From Candidatus Rhodoferax bjergmarkensis (GTDB taxonomy: Bacteria; Pseudomonadota; Gammaproteobacteria; Burkholderiales; Burkholderiaceae_C), in contig JADJFX010000024.1 of assembly GCA_016708345.1 (NCBI GenBank), forward strand, positions 1 to 64,000: DNA of 64,000 bases, read 5' to 3'. Under the pieces are notes generated by a model. It did no database searches and had not been told where the DNA came from. It worked only from the letters and a program-made list of their open reading frames with translations. Position 1 is the stretch's first letter, and each line of letters starts with the position of its first letter. Below are positions 32,879-40,768 of this stretch, piece after piece. Both the position numbers and the translations under genes were made by a program.

Positions 32879-32907
32879 GTTTTCATTTTTTATTCAGGAG
32901 TGTTGCC

Positions 32908-34152
32908 ATGCTTGACCATTTGAATTCCAAACTCAGCCGCCGTGCGGTGTTGCAAACTGCAGCGGTCGGTGCCATCGGCATCACCCCCGCACTGCGCGCA
33001 GCCGTGTATGCCGCAGGCTCCGATGCCCCGGAAAAAACCGAAGTCAAAATCGGCTTCATTCCCCTGACCGACTGCGCCAGCGTGGTGATGGCCTCGGTGC
33101 TCGGGTTTGACAAGAAATACGGCGTCACCATCATCCCCAGCAAAGAAGCCAGCTGGGCTGGCGTGCGCGACAAACTGGTGAGTGGCGAGCTGGACATGGC
33201 ACATGTGCTGTACGGCCTGGTTTATGGCGTGCATCTGGGCACCGCTGGCCCCAAGAAAGACATGGCTGTGCTGATGAACATCAACCACAACGGCCAAGCC
33301 ATCACGCTGTCGAAAACGCTGGCCACCAAGGGCGCGGTCGATGGCCCCTCGCTGGCCACACTGATGGCCAAGGAGAAACGCGAATACACCTTTGCCGGCA
33401 CCTTCCCCACCGGAACCCACGCCATGTGGATGCACTACTGGCTGGCGGCGGCGGGCATCAACCCGCTGTCTGGTGCCAAGCTGATCACCGTGCCACCGCC
33501 GCAAATGGTGGCCAATATGCGCGTGGGCAATATGGACGGTTTTTGCGTGGGCGAGCCATGGAACCACCGCGCCATCATGGACGGCATTGGCATCACCGCC
33601 AACACCACGCAGGACATCTGGAAAGACCACCCCGAAAAGGTGCTCGGATGCTCCGCTGAATTCGTCAAAAAGTACCCCAACACCACACGCGCCGTGATGA
33701 TGGCCGTGCTCGAAGCCAGCCGCTGGATTGACGCCAGCCTGCAAAACAAGCTGAAGATGGCCGAAACGGTGGCCCAGAAGTCTTACATCAACACCAGCGT
33801 CGATGCCATCAACCAGCGCATTCTGGGCCGCTACCAAAACGGCATGGGCAAAACCTGGGATGACCCCAACCACATGAAATTCTTCAACGATGGCACGGTG
33901 AACTTCCCCTACCTGTCCGACGGCATGTGGTTTTTGACGCAGCACAAACGCTGGGGCTTGATGAAGGAGCACCCTGACTACCTGGCGGTGGCCAAACAGG
34001 TCAACCAAGTGGACCTGTACAAACAGGTCGCCTCGGCCATGAAGATCAATGTGCCCAAGGACGTCATGCGCAGCAGCAAACTGATCGACGGCGTGGTCTG
34101 GGATGGCAAAGACCCGAAGAAGTACGCCGACGGCTTCAAGATCAAAGCCTGA
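32908..34152 (+). CDS. nrtA: Nitrate ABC transporter substrate-binding protein
   Basis: A 414-residue CmpA/NrtA family protein. The N-terminus has a Tat-type signal (KLSRRAVLQTAAVGAIG), so it is exported folded to the periplasm. The mature domain shows KIGFIPLTDCASVVMA, FPTGTHAMWMHYWLAAAGI and the ligand-site region NMDGFCVGEPWNHRAI. It delivers nitrate (or possibly cyanate/bicarbonate, bound by close relatives) to NrtB-NrtD. The GGAGTG ribosome site is 7 bases before the ATG. Its leader carries sigma-54 and ANTAR control, which supports nitrate assimilation. Confidence 0.93.
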   Translation: MLDHLNSKLSRRAVLQTAAVGAIGITPALRAAVYAAGSDAPEKTEVKIGFIPLTDCASVVMASVLGFDKKYGVTIIPSKEASWAGVRDKLVSGELDMAHVLYGLVYGVHLGTAGPKKDMAVLMNINHNGQAITLSKTLATKGAVDGPSLATLMAKEKREYTFAGTFPTGTHAMWMHYWLAAAGINPLSGAKLITVPPPQMVANMRVGNMDGFCVGEPWNHRAIMDGIGITANTTQDIWKDHPEKVLGCSAEFVKKYPNTTRAVMMAVLEASRWIDASLQNKLKMAETVAQKSYINTSVDAINQRILGRYQNGMGKTWDDPNHMKFFNDGTVNFPYLSDGMWFLTQHKRWGLMKEHPDYLAVAKQVNQVDLYKQVASAMKINVPKDVMRSSKLIDGVVWDGKDPKKYADGFKIKA

Positions 34153-34216
34153 GTCGTCCTTTTCTTCTCCCTGCCGGATTTACCGGCATTTCAGTCACTT
34201 AGCAAGGAGTACCCTC

Positions 34217-35206
34217 ATGGTCAGCGCCGTTTTTCACTCACCTCTTAACGTGAAAGTTAACTTGAAAGTCAGTACCGCCGCAGCGAGTCTGATGGCCATC
34301 AATGCTATCAAAACAGAAGCTGCTTGCGCAGATTCCACGCGCGCAAACGGCACAAATGTGCATGCAAAATCAACGCCCACCCAGCAGTCAACGCCCCGGC
34401 TTCCACCCCAAAAGCCAGGCTATGACTGGCGGGAGCTGGCCATGCGCGTGCTGCCACCCCTGCTCGGGCTGGGCCTGTTGATCGGTATCTGGGCACTGGT
34501 GAGCATTGGCACGGCCAGCAGCATCCCAAGCCCGCTGGAGACCTGGAAGCAGGCGCTGGCGGTGTTTGCTGACCCGTTTTACCGCAACGGCCCGAACGAC
34601 CAGGGCGTGGGTTGGAACGTGCTGATGTCGCTGCAGCGCGTGGCGCTGGGCTTTGGGCTGGCGGCGGCGGTGGGCATTCCGGCCGGCTTTGCCATCGGGC
34701 GCTTTGAGTTTTTGAGCCGCATGTTCAACCCGCTCATCAGTTTGCTGCGCCCGGTGTCGCCGCTGGCCTGGCTGCCCATTGGCCTGTTGGTGTTCAAAGG
34801 CGCCAACCCGGCCGCCATCTGGACCATCTTCATCTGCTCAATCTGGCCCATGATCATCAACACCGCCGTGGGCGTGCAGCGCGTGCCGCAGGACTACATG
34901 AACGTGGCTCGGGTGCTCAACCTGTCTGAATGGAAGATTTTGACCAAGATCCTGTTCCCCTCCGTGCTGCCCTACATGCTCACCGGCGTGCGGCTGGCGG
35001 TTGGCACGGCCTGGCTGGTGATCGTGGCAGCCGAAATGCTGACCGGCGGCGTGGGCATCGGCTTTTGGGTCTGGGACGAGTGGAACAACCTGAACGTCAA
35101 AAACATCATCATCGCCATCTTTGTGATTGGCATCGTGGGGCTGATCCTTGAGTACGCCCTGATCAAACTGGCCACCGCATTTACTTTTGAAGAAGTCAAA
35201 TCCTGA
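34217..35206 (+). CDS. nrtB: Nitrate ABC transporter permease
   Basis: A 329-residue inner-membrane permease from the ATG at 34217, with AAGGAGT before it. The first 75 or so residues are unusual: an Ala/Thr/Pro-rich stretch, part of which (AINAIKTEAACADSTRANG) is encoded by a dispersed DNA repeat. About six membrane helices follow from VLPPLLGLGLLIGIWAL onward, with the permease EAA-type loop NVARVLNLSEWKILTKILFPSVLPYM. It pairs with NrtA and NrtD. The open frame also reaches back into nrtA, but the start with ribosome site is preferred. Confidence 0.92.
   Translation: MVSAVFHSPLNVKVNLKVSTAAASLMAINAIKTEAACADSTRANGTNVHAKSTPTQQSTPRLPPQKPGYDWRELAMRVLPPLLGLGLLIGIWALVSIGTASSIPSPLETWKQALAVFADPFYRNGPNDQGVGWNVLMSLQRVALGFGLAAAVGIPAGFAIGRFEFLSRMFNPLISLLRPVSPLAWLPIGLLVFKGANPAAIWTIFICSIWPMIINTAVGVQRVPQDYMNVARVLNLSEWKILTKILFPSVLPYMLTGVRLAVGTAWLVIVAAEMLTGGVGIGFWVWDEWNNLNVKNIIIAIFVIGIVGLILEYALIKLATAFTFEEVKS
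34303..34352 (+). repeat. Dispersed repeat copy inside nrtB
   Basis: GCTATCAAAACAGAAGCTGC followed by TTGCGCAG and ACGCGCGCAAACGGC. The same pattern occurs at 22187-22238, 41272-41322, 42062-42114, 43868-43916 and 60463-60509. Here it is translated as part of the NrtB N-terminal extension. Confidence 0.65.
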
Positions 35207-35210
35207 AACC

Positions 35211-35251
35211 TTGCGGGACAGACCGAAGCGCAGCGCAGCTCTGTCCCCAAC
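35211..35251. repeat. REP-like hairpin element (copy 1)
   Basis: TTGCGGGACAGACCG, then AGCGCAGCGCAG and CTCTGTCCCCAACT; GGGACAGA pairs with TCTGTCCC. Nearly the same element lies at 60399-60441. Both sit in the spacer between two genes of an operon (here nrtB-nrtD). Confidence 0.6.
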
Positions 35252-35272
35252 TGATTAGAAATTGGAACCATC

Positions 35273-36097
35273 ATGCAAAAATACATCGAGATCCAGAACG
35301 TAGCCCAAACCTTCAAAACCAAGAAGGGCCTGTTTCCCGCGCTGCGTGACATCAACCTTACCGTGGCCAAAGGCGAGTTCGTCACCTTGATCGGCCACTC
35401 GGGTTGTGGCAAGTCCACACTGCTCAACCTGATTGCCGGACTGACCACGCCCACTGCCGGTGCCCTCTTGTGCGCCAACCGTGAGATTGCCGGCCCTGGC
35501 CCGGAGCGTGCGGTGGTGTTTCAGAACCACTCCCTGCTGCCCTGGCTCACCTGCTTTGAAAACGTCTACCTTGGGGTTGAGCGCGTTTTTGGTGCAGGCT
35601 CCAAAAGCACAGGCGCACCATCCGAGAACAAGGCCCAACTCACCGAGCGCACCGAAGCCGCGCTGGCCTTGGTCGGATTAACCCCTGCCGCCCAAAAACG
35701 TCCAGGCGAAATCTCCGGCGGCATGAAGCAGCGCGTGGGCATTGCCCGGGCCTTGGCCATGGAGCCCAAGGTGCTGCTGATGGACGAGCCTTTTGGCGCG
35801 CTCGACGCCCTCACCCGCGCCAAACTGCAAGATGAGTTGCTGGACATCGTGGCCCGCACCCACAGCACCGTGGTGATGGTGACGCACGATGTGGACGAAG
35901 CCGTGCTGCTGTCAGACAAGATCGTGATGTTGACCAACGGCCCGGCGGCCACCATCGGCGAAGTGCTGGCCGTAGAACTTGAGCGCCCGCGCAACCGGGT
36001 GGCACTGGCCGACAGCGCGCAGTACCTGGGCTACCGCAAGGCGGTGATCGACTTTTTGTACACCCGCCAGGCACACGTCGAAAAGTCGGCGGCCTGA
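35273..36097 (+). CDS. nrtD: Nitrate ABC transporter ATP-binding protein
   Basis: A 274-residue ATPase subunit. Seen: Walker A GHSGCGKST, Q-loop VVFQNHSLLPWLTC, signature ISGGMKQR, Walker B VLLMDEPFGALD and the H-loop MVTHDVDEAV. About 20 residues between the Q-loop and the signature (GAGSKSTGAPSENKAQ) form a polar insert longer than usual. It energises uptake by NrtAB. It is the last gene of the operon; a GC-rich hairpin follows at 36119-36158. Nitrate and nitrite reductases are not in the window. Confidence 0.93.
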   Translation: MQKYIEIQNVAQTFKTKKGLFPALRDINLTVAKGEFVTLIGHSGCGKSTLLNLIAGLTTPTAGALLCANREIAGPGPERAVVFQNHSLLPWLTCFENVYLGVERVFGAGSKSTGAPSENKAQLTERTEAALALVGLTPAAQKRPGEISGGMKQRVGIARALAMEPKVLLMDEPFGALDALTRAKLQDELLDIVARTHSTVVMVTHDVDEAVLLSDKIVMLTNGPAATIGEVLAVELERPRNRVALADSAQYLGYRKAVIDFLYTRQAHVEKSAA

Positions 36098-36118
36098 AGC
36101 ACAAGGGTTATTGAATTC

Positions 36119-36158
36119 GGGGGCGGTGCAATTGCGCAGGGCAAGCAAAGCCGCCCCC
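36119..36158 (+). terminator. GC-rich hairpin after nrtD
   Basis: GGGGGCGG (36119-36126) pairs with CCGCCCCC (36151-36158). There is no clear T run directly after it, so it may be a weak terminator or an RNA-stabilising end structure. Confidence 0.45.
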
Positions 36159-36299
36159 TCAATACCATTCAATTTCTATTCAACTACTATTCAATTCCTA
36201 ATTAATTTCACATTAAGTGATTGATTAAAAATAGAATTTAGCTGCATTAATTTATTCATTTTTATTTCGTCAAGTGCTTAACCATATCTATCCACCTTC

Positions 36300-37610
36300 A
36301 TGAACCCACAAAGTCAGCGGCTCATCGAATTTCTGACCGCGCATGGCATGGCATCTTCGTCGCAGATTCAAGCGGCACTGAAAGTGAGCCAGCCCACGGT
36401 CTCCAGGCTCCTGGCATCGGTGGCTGATGACGTGATCGCTTGCGGCAGCGGCAAGGCCAGCCGTTATGCTGTGGCCCAGCCCATTGGCCGTTTCCCGGCA
36501 CAGCAGCCGATCTGGCTCATTGCAGAAAATGGATTGCCCACGCGCCTTGGAACCCTGAGCTTGCTTGCAAAAGCCCAGCTCCACATCGAGGCTCCGGGGG
36601 TGAACGAGGTGTTTGAGCCCACGCCGGCGGCGCAGTTGCCGTGGTACCTCTCACCACTGCGTGCGCAAGGATATCTGGGCCGACTGCTGGCACAGCAGCT
36701 GGCCGCGCAGGGGCTTGCACCGAATCCAGACACTTGGGGGTCCGAGTCTGTTTTGCTGGCAGCGATTCATACGCATGATGCCCCGGGGGCGTTGTTGCTG
36801 GGTGAGGTCGCCGCGCACCACCCGGCAAGGCCGCTGGCGCTGCCAACGCTCAACCCAGGGGCTGTGCTGGACCATTTGGCCAGCGATGTGGCCAAGACGC
36901 TTCCCATGGGCTCATCCGCTGGTGGCGAGCAGCCGAAGTTTCTGGCGACGAACGAGGCCGGCGACCCCTGCTTGGTGAAATTTTCGCCGCCACGTGGCAC
37001 CCCCTTTGGTGAACGGTGGAGTGACCTTCTGTGTGCGGAAGCGCTGTGCAACGAAGTGCTCACCCGCCATGGCAGCAGCACTGCGCAGTCGCACATTGTG
37101 CAAACGGCGACCCGAACTTACTTGGTCAGCCAGCGATTTGACCGGGTGGGACGCTATGGACGCCAACACATCGTATCCGTTGGCGCGGCGCATGCAGCTT
37201 TTGTGAAAGGTGGCTATGTCAATTGGGCGGCAACGGCCGATGTGCTGGTTCGCCAGGGTCGGCTAAAGAAGGAAGAGGCTGAAACACTGCGCACCCACCT
37301 CCACTTCGGCCGATTGATTGGCAACACTGACATGCATTCTGGCAACGCCGGGCTTTTCGTCAAAGGGGCCACTTTGGCTGAACTCAGCAAAGGCCAGTTC
37401 GCCCTGGCACCGGTCTATGACATGCTGCCCATGCGCTGGAAACCCGATCCCATGGTGGGCCTGCCGGACTACGCGCCGTTTGAACTTGATTTTTCTCTGG
37501 CCACTCAAGCCAGCACAAGTGCAGCCCGAAATTTCTGGATGTCTCTGGCCGAACACCCCTTGGTCAGTCGATCACTTCAAGAGGTGGCTGCGGTGATAAC
37601 CGACCGGTAA
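36300..37610 (+). CDS. yjjJ: HipA-family kinase, YjjJ (HipH)-like toxin
   Basis: A 436-residue protein. The N-terminus is a winged helix (QRLIEFLTAHGMASSSQIQAALKVSQPTVSRLLASV), as in E. coli YjjJ, fused to a HipA-type kinase. Kinase motifs are SSAGGEQPKF (P-loop-like), GNTDMHSGNAGL with the catalytic Asp and metal-binding Asn, and APVYDMLPMRW. Unlike HipA it has no separate HipB gene; the built-in DNA-binding domain may replace it. YjjJ/HipH has been reported as a toxin affecting growth. It is preceded by an AT-rich stretch (36160-36299), probably its promoter. Confidence 0.88.
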   Translation: MNPQSQRLIEFLTAHGMASSSQIQAALKVSQPTVSRLLASVADDVIACGSGKASRYAVAQPIGRFPAQQPIWLIAENGLPTRLGTLSLLAKAQLHIEAPGVNEVFEPTPAAQLPWYLSPLRAQGYLGRLLAQQLAAQGLAPNPDTWGSESVLLAAIHTHDAPGALLLGEVAAHHPARPLALPTLNPGAVLDHLASDVAKTLPMGSSAGGEQPKFLATNEAGDPCLVKFSPPRGTPFGERWSDLLCAEALCNEVLTRHGSSTAQSHIVQTATRTYLVSQRFDRVGRYGRQHIVSVGAAHAAFVKGGYVNWAATADVLVRQGRLKKEEAETLRTHLHFGRLIGNTDMHSGNAGLFVKGATLAELSKGQFALAPVYDMLPMRWKPDPMVGLPDYAPFELDFSLATQASTSAARNFWMSLAEHPLVSRSLQEVAAVITDR

Positions 37611-37618
37611 ATTGACTG

Positions 37619-38674
37619 TTACCAAACCGGCTGAAGCCGCCCATTGTTGTTGCGACAGCCAGCGAGCGTTGCGGGGTAAATTTCATTTTTATCCAACCAC
37701 GGCTCTGCAGTAAATCCTGCCAAAGGCGCGTTGATGGCGATTTGTACCATCGGGCCACGCAGGTTGATAACCGGCCCGCAAAAGGTTTTACTACCAATCG
37801 TCAGCGTTCTACGAAATTCGAGGGTCGCCATGTTTTTTTGTTGCTCGGCAAGTTGTCGTGCCTGCTCCGCCGCTTCCCTGGCGGCCTGACGGCGCCTTGA
37901 TTCCTGCTCCGACGCTTCCCGTCTTTCATTCGCTGCTATTTCTTGTGCTCTTGCCCGTTCTGCATCTTTTGCAAGCATCATTTCCCGTTTGGCGTTGGCT
38001 TGCGGAAGCAAATTTTCTGGGTCTTTGCTGGCGTATTGGCTGACGAACGACTCAATATCGCGAGTGGAGTCAATAGCAGTAAATTGATTTCGATATTGAC
38101 TTAGCCATCGTTCAGTCCTGAGATCCATCACCTTTTGAATCAATTGCGATTCTTCCAACAGACTGACCACCTTGACTGGGTCAATGACAACCTGTCTTCT
38201 AATTGACCTTGTACCCAAAGTAATCACCGAGAGCAACACATTGGAGGTAACTTGGGAATCGCTAACGCTGGTCAAACTGCTATCACAAGGGTTGTAGTCA
38301 GATCTGGTATTGCCTTCTTCTTTTTTTAATCCCGCAGTGAGACAAAGATAGACATTCGTTTTTGAAGACGGTTGAAGCCAAACACGAAAGTCAGGCTGCA
38401 CCCTGGTGAAGTCAGCAGAAAACTGAAGAACTTCGTCTGACGTGAAGTTTTTTACCGGTGCAGGCTCCCCTTTTGAAGTAAATTGCTCAAATTTCCATTT
38501 CCCGTCTTCCTTACGAAGATGCACGTAAGGTCCGTTAAGCGGCTGCAGGCTATCTCCGATCGTCAAACCCCACTCATTCAATTTGACGCTGGCATTTACC
38601 ACGTCACTTTGTGACTGCGCATTGGCTGAAACGGCGCAGTAAAGCAACAAGAATTGGGCGAGTATCTTTTTCAT
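37619..38674 (-). CDS. Secreted hypothetical protein, paralogue A
   Basis: About 351 residues from the ATG at 38674 (MKKILAQFLLL), with a signal peptide ending near SANAQ. The middle contains SDYNPCDSSLTSVSDSQ, a hydrophobic stretch, and a VIDPVKVVSLLEES...YRNQFTAIDSTRDIESFVSQYASKDPENLLP block. A long charged coiled coil follows, then a compact C-terminal domain (FCGPVINLRGPMVQI; FTAEPWLDKNEIYPATLAGC). The same architecture is in the next gene upstream, so the two arose by duplication. I know no named family. A periplasmic or outer-surface location is likely. Confidence 0.7.
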   Translation of the reverse strand: MKKILAQFLLLYCAVSANAQSQSDVVNASVKLNEWGLTIGDSLQPLNGPYVHLRKEDGKWKFEQFTSKGEPAPVKNFTSDEVLQFSADFTRVQPDFRVWLQPSSKTNVYLCLTAGLKKEEGNTRSDYNPCDSSLTSVSDSQVTSNVLLSVITLGTRSIRRQVVIDPVKVVSLLEESQLIQKVMDLRTERWLSQYRNQFTAIDSTRDIESFVSQYASKDPENLLPQANAKREMMLAKDAERARAQEIAANERREASEQESRRRQAAREAAEQARQLAEQQKNMATLEFRRTLTIGSKTFCGPVINLRGPMVQIAINAPLAGFTAEPWLDKNEIYPATLAGCRNNNGRLQPVW

Positions 38675-38784
38675 AAGCAGCATTTCAGAGAGGGTGACGG
38701 GGTGACGAGTGGGGGTTATTGTGTGCAGCCAATGTGATCGGGGTCATCGAGCCTGTCACCATTTTTGCGCCTGAAATTTTATCG

Positions 38785-40064
38785 TCACCAATCCGGCTGC
38801 AGCCGCCCATTTACATTGCTGCAGCGCGCGAGCGTGGCAGGATAGATTTCACTACGTTTGAGCCAAGGCTCTGCGGTAAACCCACTCAAAGGCGCAGCAT
38901 TGTTGGCGATTTGCACCATCGGGCCACGAATATTGATAACCGGTCCACAGAAAGTTTCGCTCCCCAGTACCAATGCATTACGGAATTCAGAAATTTCCCG
39001 TTGCCGCTTTCTCTCAACTTCTTTGGCCTGGGCAATTGCTTTGCGCTCCTCTGCAATTGCCTTACGTTCTTCCTGTTGGCGCGCCTTCTCATCCTCCTTG
39101 GCTTGGAGCCGACTGCGCAACATTTCCTTTTCAAACGCTTCCTGTTTCGCGAGTAGTTCGGCTTGGCGCAGCCGATAACGTTCGGCATCCCGCGCAGTCA
39201 TTTCTTCTCGCTTTGCATGCGCTGCAGGGACAAGATTTTCGGGATCTTTGCTCGTGAATCTTTGGGCAAACGACTCGATGCCTGCAACGGAATCAATCGC
39301 TGCGAATTGGCGACGGTACTCATCCAACCAGCGTTCAGCATCACGTGCAATAATTTTTTCTCGTTTGGCATCGGCTGCTGGCACTAAATTTTCAGGATCT
39401 TTGCTGGCGAATTTTTGGACAAACAATTCAATGTCTTTAATGGAATCAATGGCTGCGAATTGACGACGGTAAGGCTCCAACCAGCGCTCGAACTTTACAG
39501 CCTGAATTTTTTGAATCAACTGTGTATCTTCAAGCAACTTAATGACCTTTTCTGGGTCGACCACAACTTCCTGGACGATGTTCCGGTCACCGCGGAAATT
39601 CCAAACGAAATCACTGTCAGTCCAACGTTAAAACCAAGATTCAAATCGCTGACGCTGGTCAGACTGCTATCGCACGGGTTGTAGTCAGCTCGGTGATTCA
39701 TCGCATCACTTCTCAATGCACCCGACATGCAGTGAAATGCATCGCCCTTCGTGTTTCGGCCCATATCACGAAAGTTCGGCTGAACCTGACGGAAATCCGG
39801 AGAAAACACCAAGACTTCCTCCGCATCAAAAACCTTCACTTTTGGTGCCACTTTGGCGGGAAACGACACCAGAACCCACTTCCCATCGCTTTTTTTCATC
39901 AAATGCGCATAGACACCATCACGCAATGGCGTATTGCCTTGCAGGATTGTCAAATCCCAGCTTTTCAACTTCTCCGGCGCATCGCTGTCCTTGCACACCG
40001 CTTGCTGGGGAAAAACGAGGGCGCTGCAGCACAGCAGCAAAATTTGGGCCAATTTCTTTTTCAT
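38785..40064 (-). pseudogene. Secreted hypothetical protein, paralogue B, frameshifted
   Basis: A paralogue of the gene at 37619-38674. The N-terminal part (40064 to about 39590) has a signal peptide and NPCDSSLTSVSDLN. The frame breaks near 39570-39590 (ISAVTG, then NIVQEVVVDPEKVIKLLEDT in the next frame). The rest (to 38785) contains the YRRQFAAIDS...SKDPENLVPA unit twice in tandem, about 47 residues each; paralogue A has it once. Coiled coil and the FCGPVINIRGPMVQI domain follow. A one-base change restores the full protein, so it is either a recent pseudogene or a sequencing error. Confidence 0.7.
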
Positions 40065-40143
40065 GAACAACATTTTTGATGAATTTGACGTAATGAGGAG
40101 ATGGGTTGCGATTAGACCAAACTTGTCGGACGCACGGCACCCG

Positions 40144-40434
40144 TCACACCGGCGAATGCGTGCGCAGCCAGTCTTTCAGGGCCGCATCGATGCGCGTTTG
40201 CCAGCCGTCACCCGCTGCACGAAAAGCCTGCACCACATCAGCGGACAAGCGAATGGTGGTGGACACCTTGGGCACCGCCTTCACAGTTCCGACTGGTCGC
40301 CCCGCACGGCGCGCCAAGATTTGCGTTGGCGTGGTCACTCGCCCCTCGCCGCTTGCAGCCTGATCCATCGAGCGCAACAGCGCCGCTTCAAATTCCGCCA
40401 TTTCGGGGTCTGCCGATGCTTTACGTTTGCCCAT
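40144..40434 (-). CDS. BrnA-like antitoxin
   Basis: A 96-residue protein (MGKRKASADPEMAEFEA) whose C-terminal half is a BrnA/ribbon-helix-helix-like domain: STTIRLSADVVQAFRAAGDGWQTRIDAALKDWL. Its N-terminal half would wrap the toxin. It overlaps the 3' end of the RelE-like toxin gene by 14 bases and follows it, so the order is toxin first, as in brnTA. Together they form a type II toxin-antitoxin pair with an inverted repeat just upstream of the toxin. Confidence 0.8.
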   Translation of the reverse strand: MGKRKASADPEMAEFEAALLRSMDQAASGEGRVTTPTQILARRAGRPVGTVKAVPKVSTTIRLSADVVQAFRAAGDGWQTRIDAALKDWLRTHSPV

Positions 40435-40738
40435 CACAACGCTCCTTCAGTTTCAACAAAAATTCTGGCCGCAAGTTATCGAACTTGGCCTTGGCGTACA
40501 CCAGCAACAAAACAATCTCGCCACTTGCAAGTCGATTGAAATAAATCACCCGAGCACCACCGCGCTTGCCCATGCCCTGACGCGACCAGCGCACTTTGCG
40601 CAAGCTGCCCGCGCCGGGAATGACGTCGCCAGCCAGCGCATTGTCGGCAATCCAGTCGATGAACTCGGTGCGCTCTGCTTCACTCCAAACCCTGGCTGCC
40701 CATTCGACAAATTCAGGGGTTTCAATGACGGTGTACAT
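40421..40738 (-). CDS. RelE/HigB-like toxin
   Basis: A 105-residue protein with the RelE/ParE fold signature of the HigB2-like group: EFVEWAARVWSEAERTEFIDWIADNALAG, then GSLRKVRWSRQGMGKRGGARVIYF and the end VLLLVYAKAKFDNL. This group cleaves mRNA at the ribosome. Its antitoxin gene follows with overlap. A TTATTGT-N8-ACAATAA inverted repeat stands directly before its ATG. Confidence 0.85.
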   Translation of the reverse strand: MYTVIETPEFVEWAARVWSEAERTEFIDWIADNALAGDVIPGAGSLRKVRWSRQGMGKRGGARVIYFNRLASGEIVLLLVYAKAKFDNLRPEFLLKLKERCDGQT

Positions 40739-40742
40739 GAAT

Positions 40743-40764
40743 TTATTGTAACAACAAACAATAA
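40743..40764. promoter_or_regulatory. Inverted repeat before the RelE/BrnA pair
   Basis: TTATTGT (40743-40749) and ACAATAA (40758-40764) lie 4 bases upstream of the toxin start. Type II pairs usually repress themselves at such sites. Binding is inferred. Confidence 0.45.
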
Positions 40765-40768
40765 CCCT

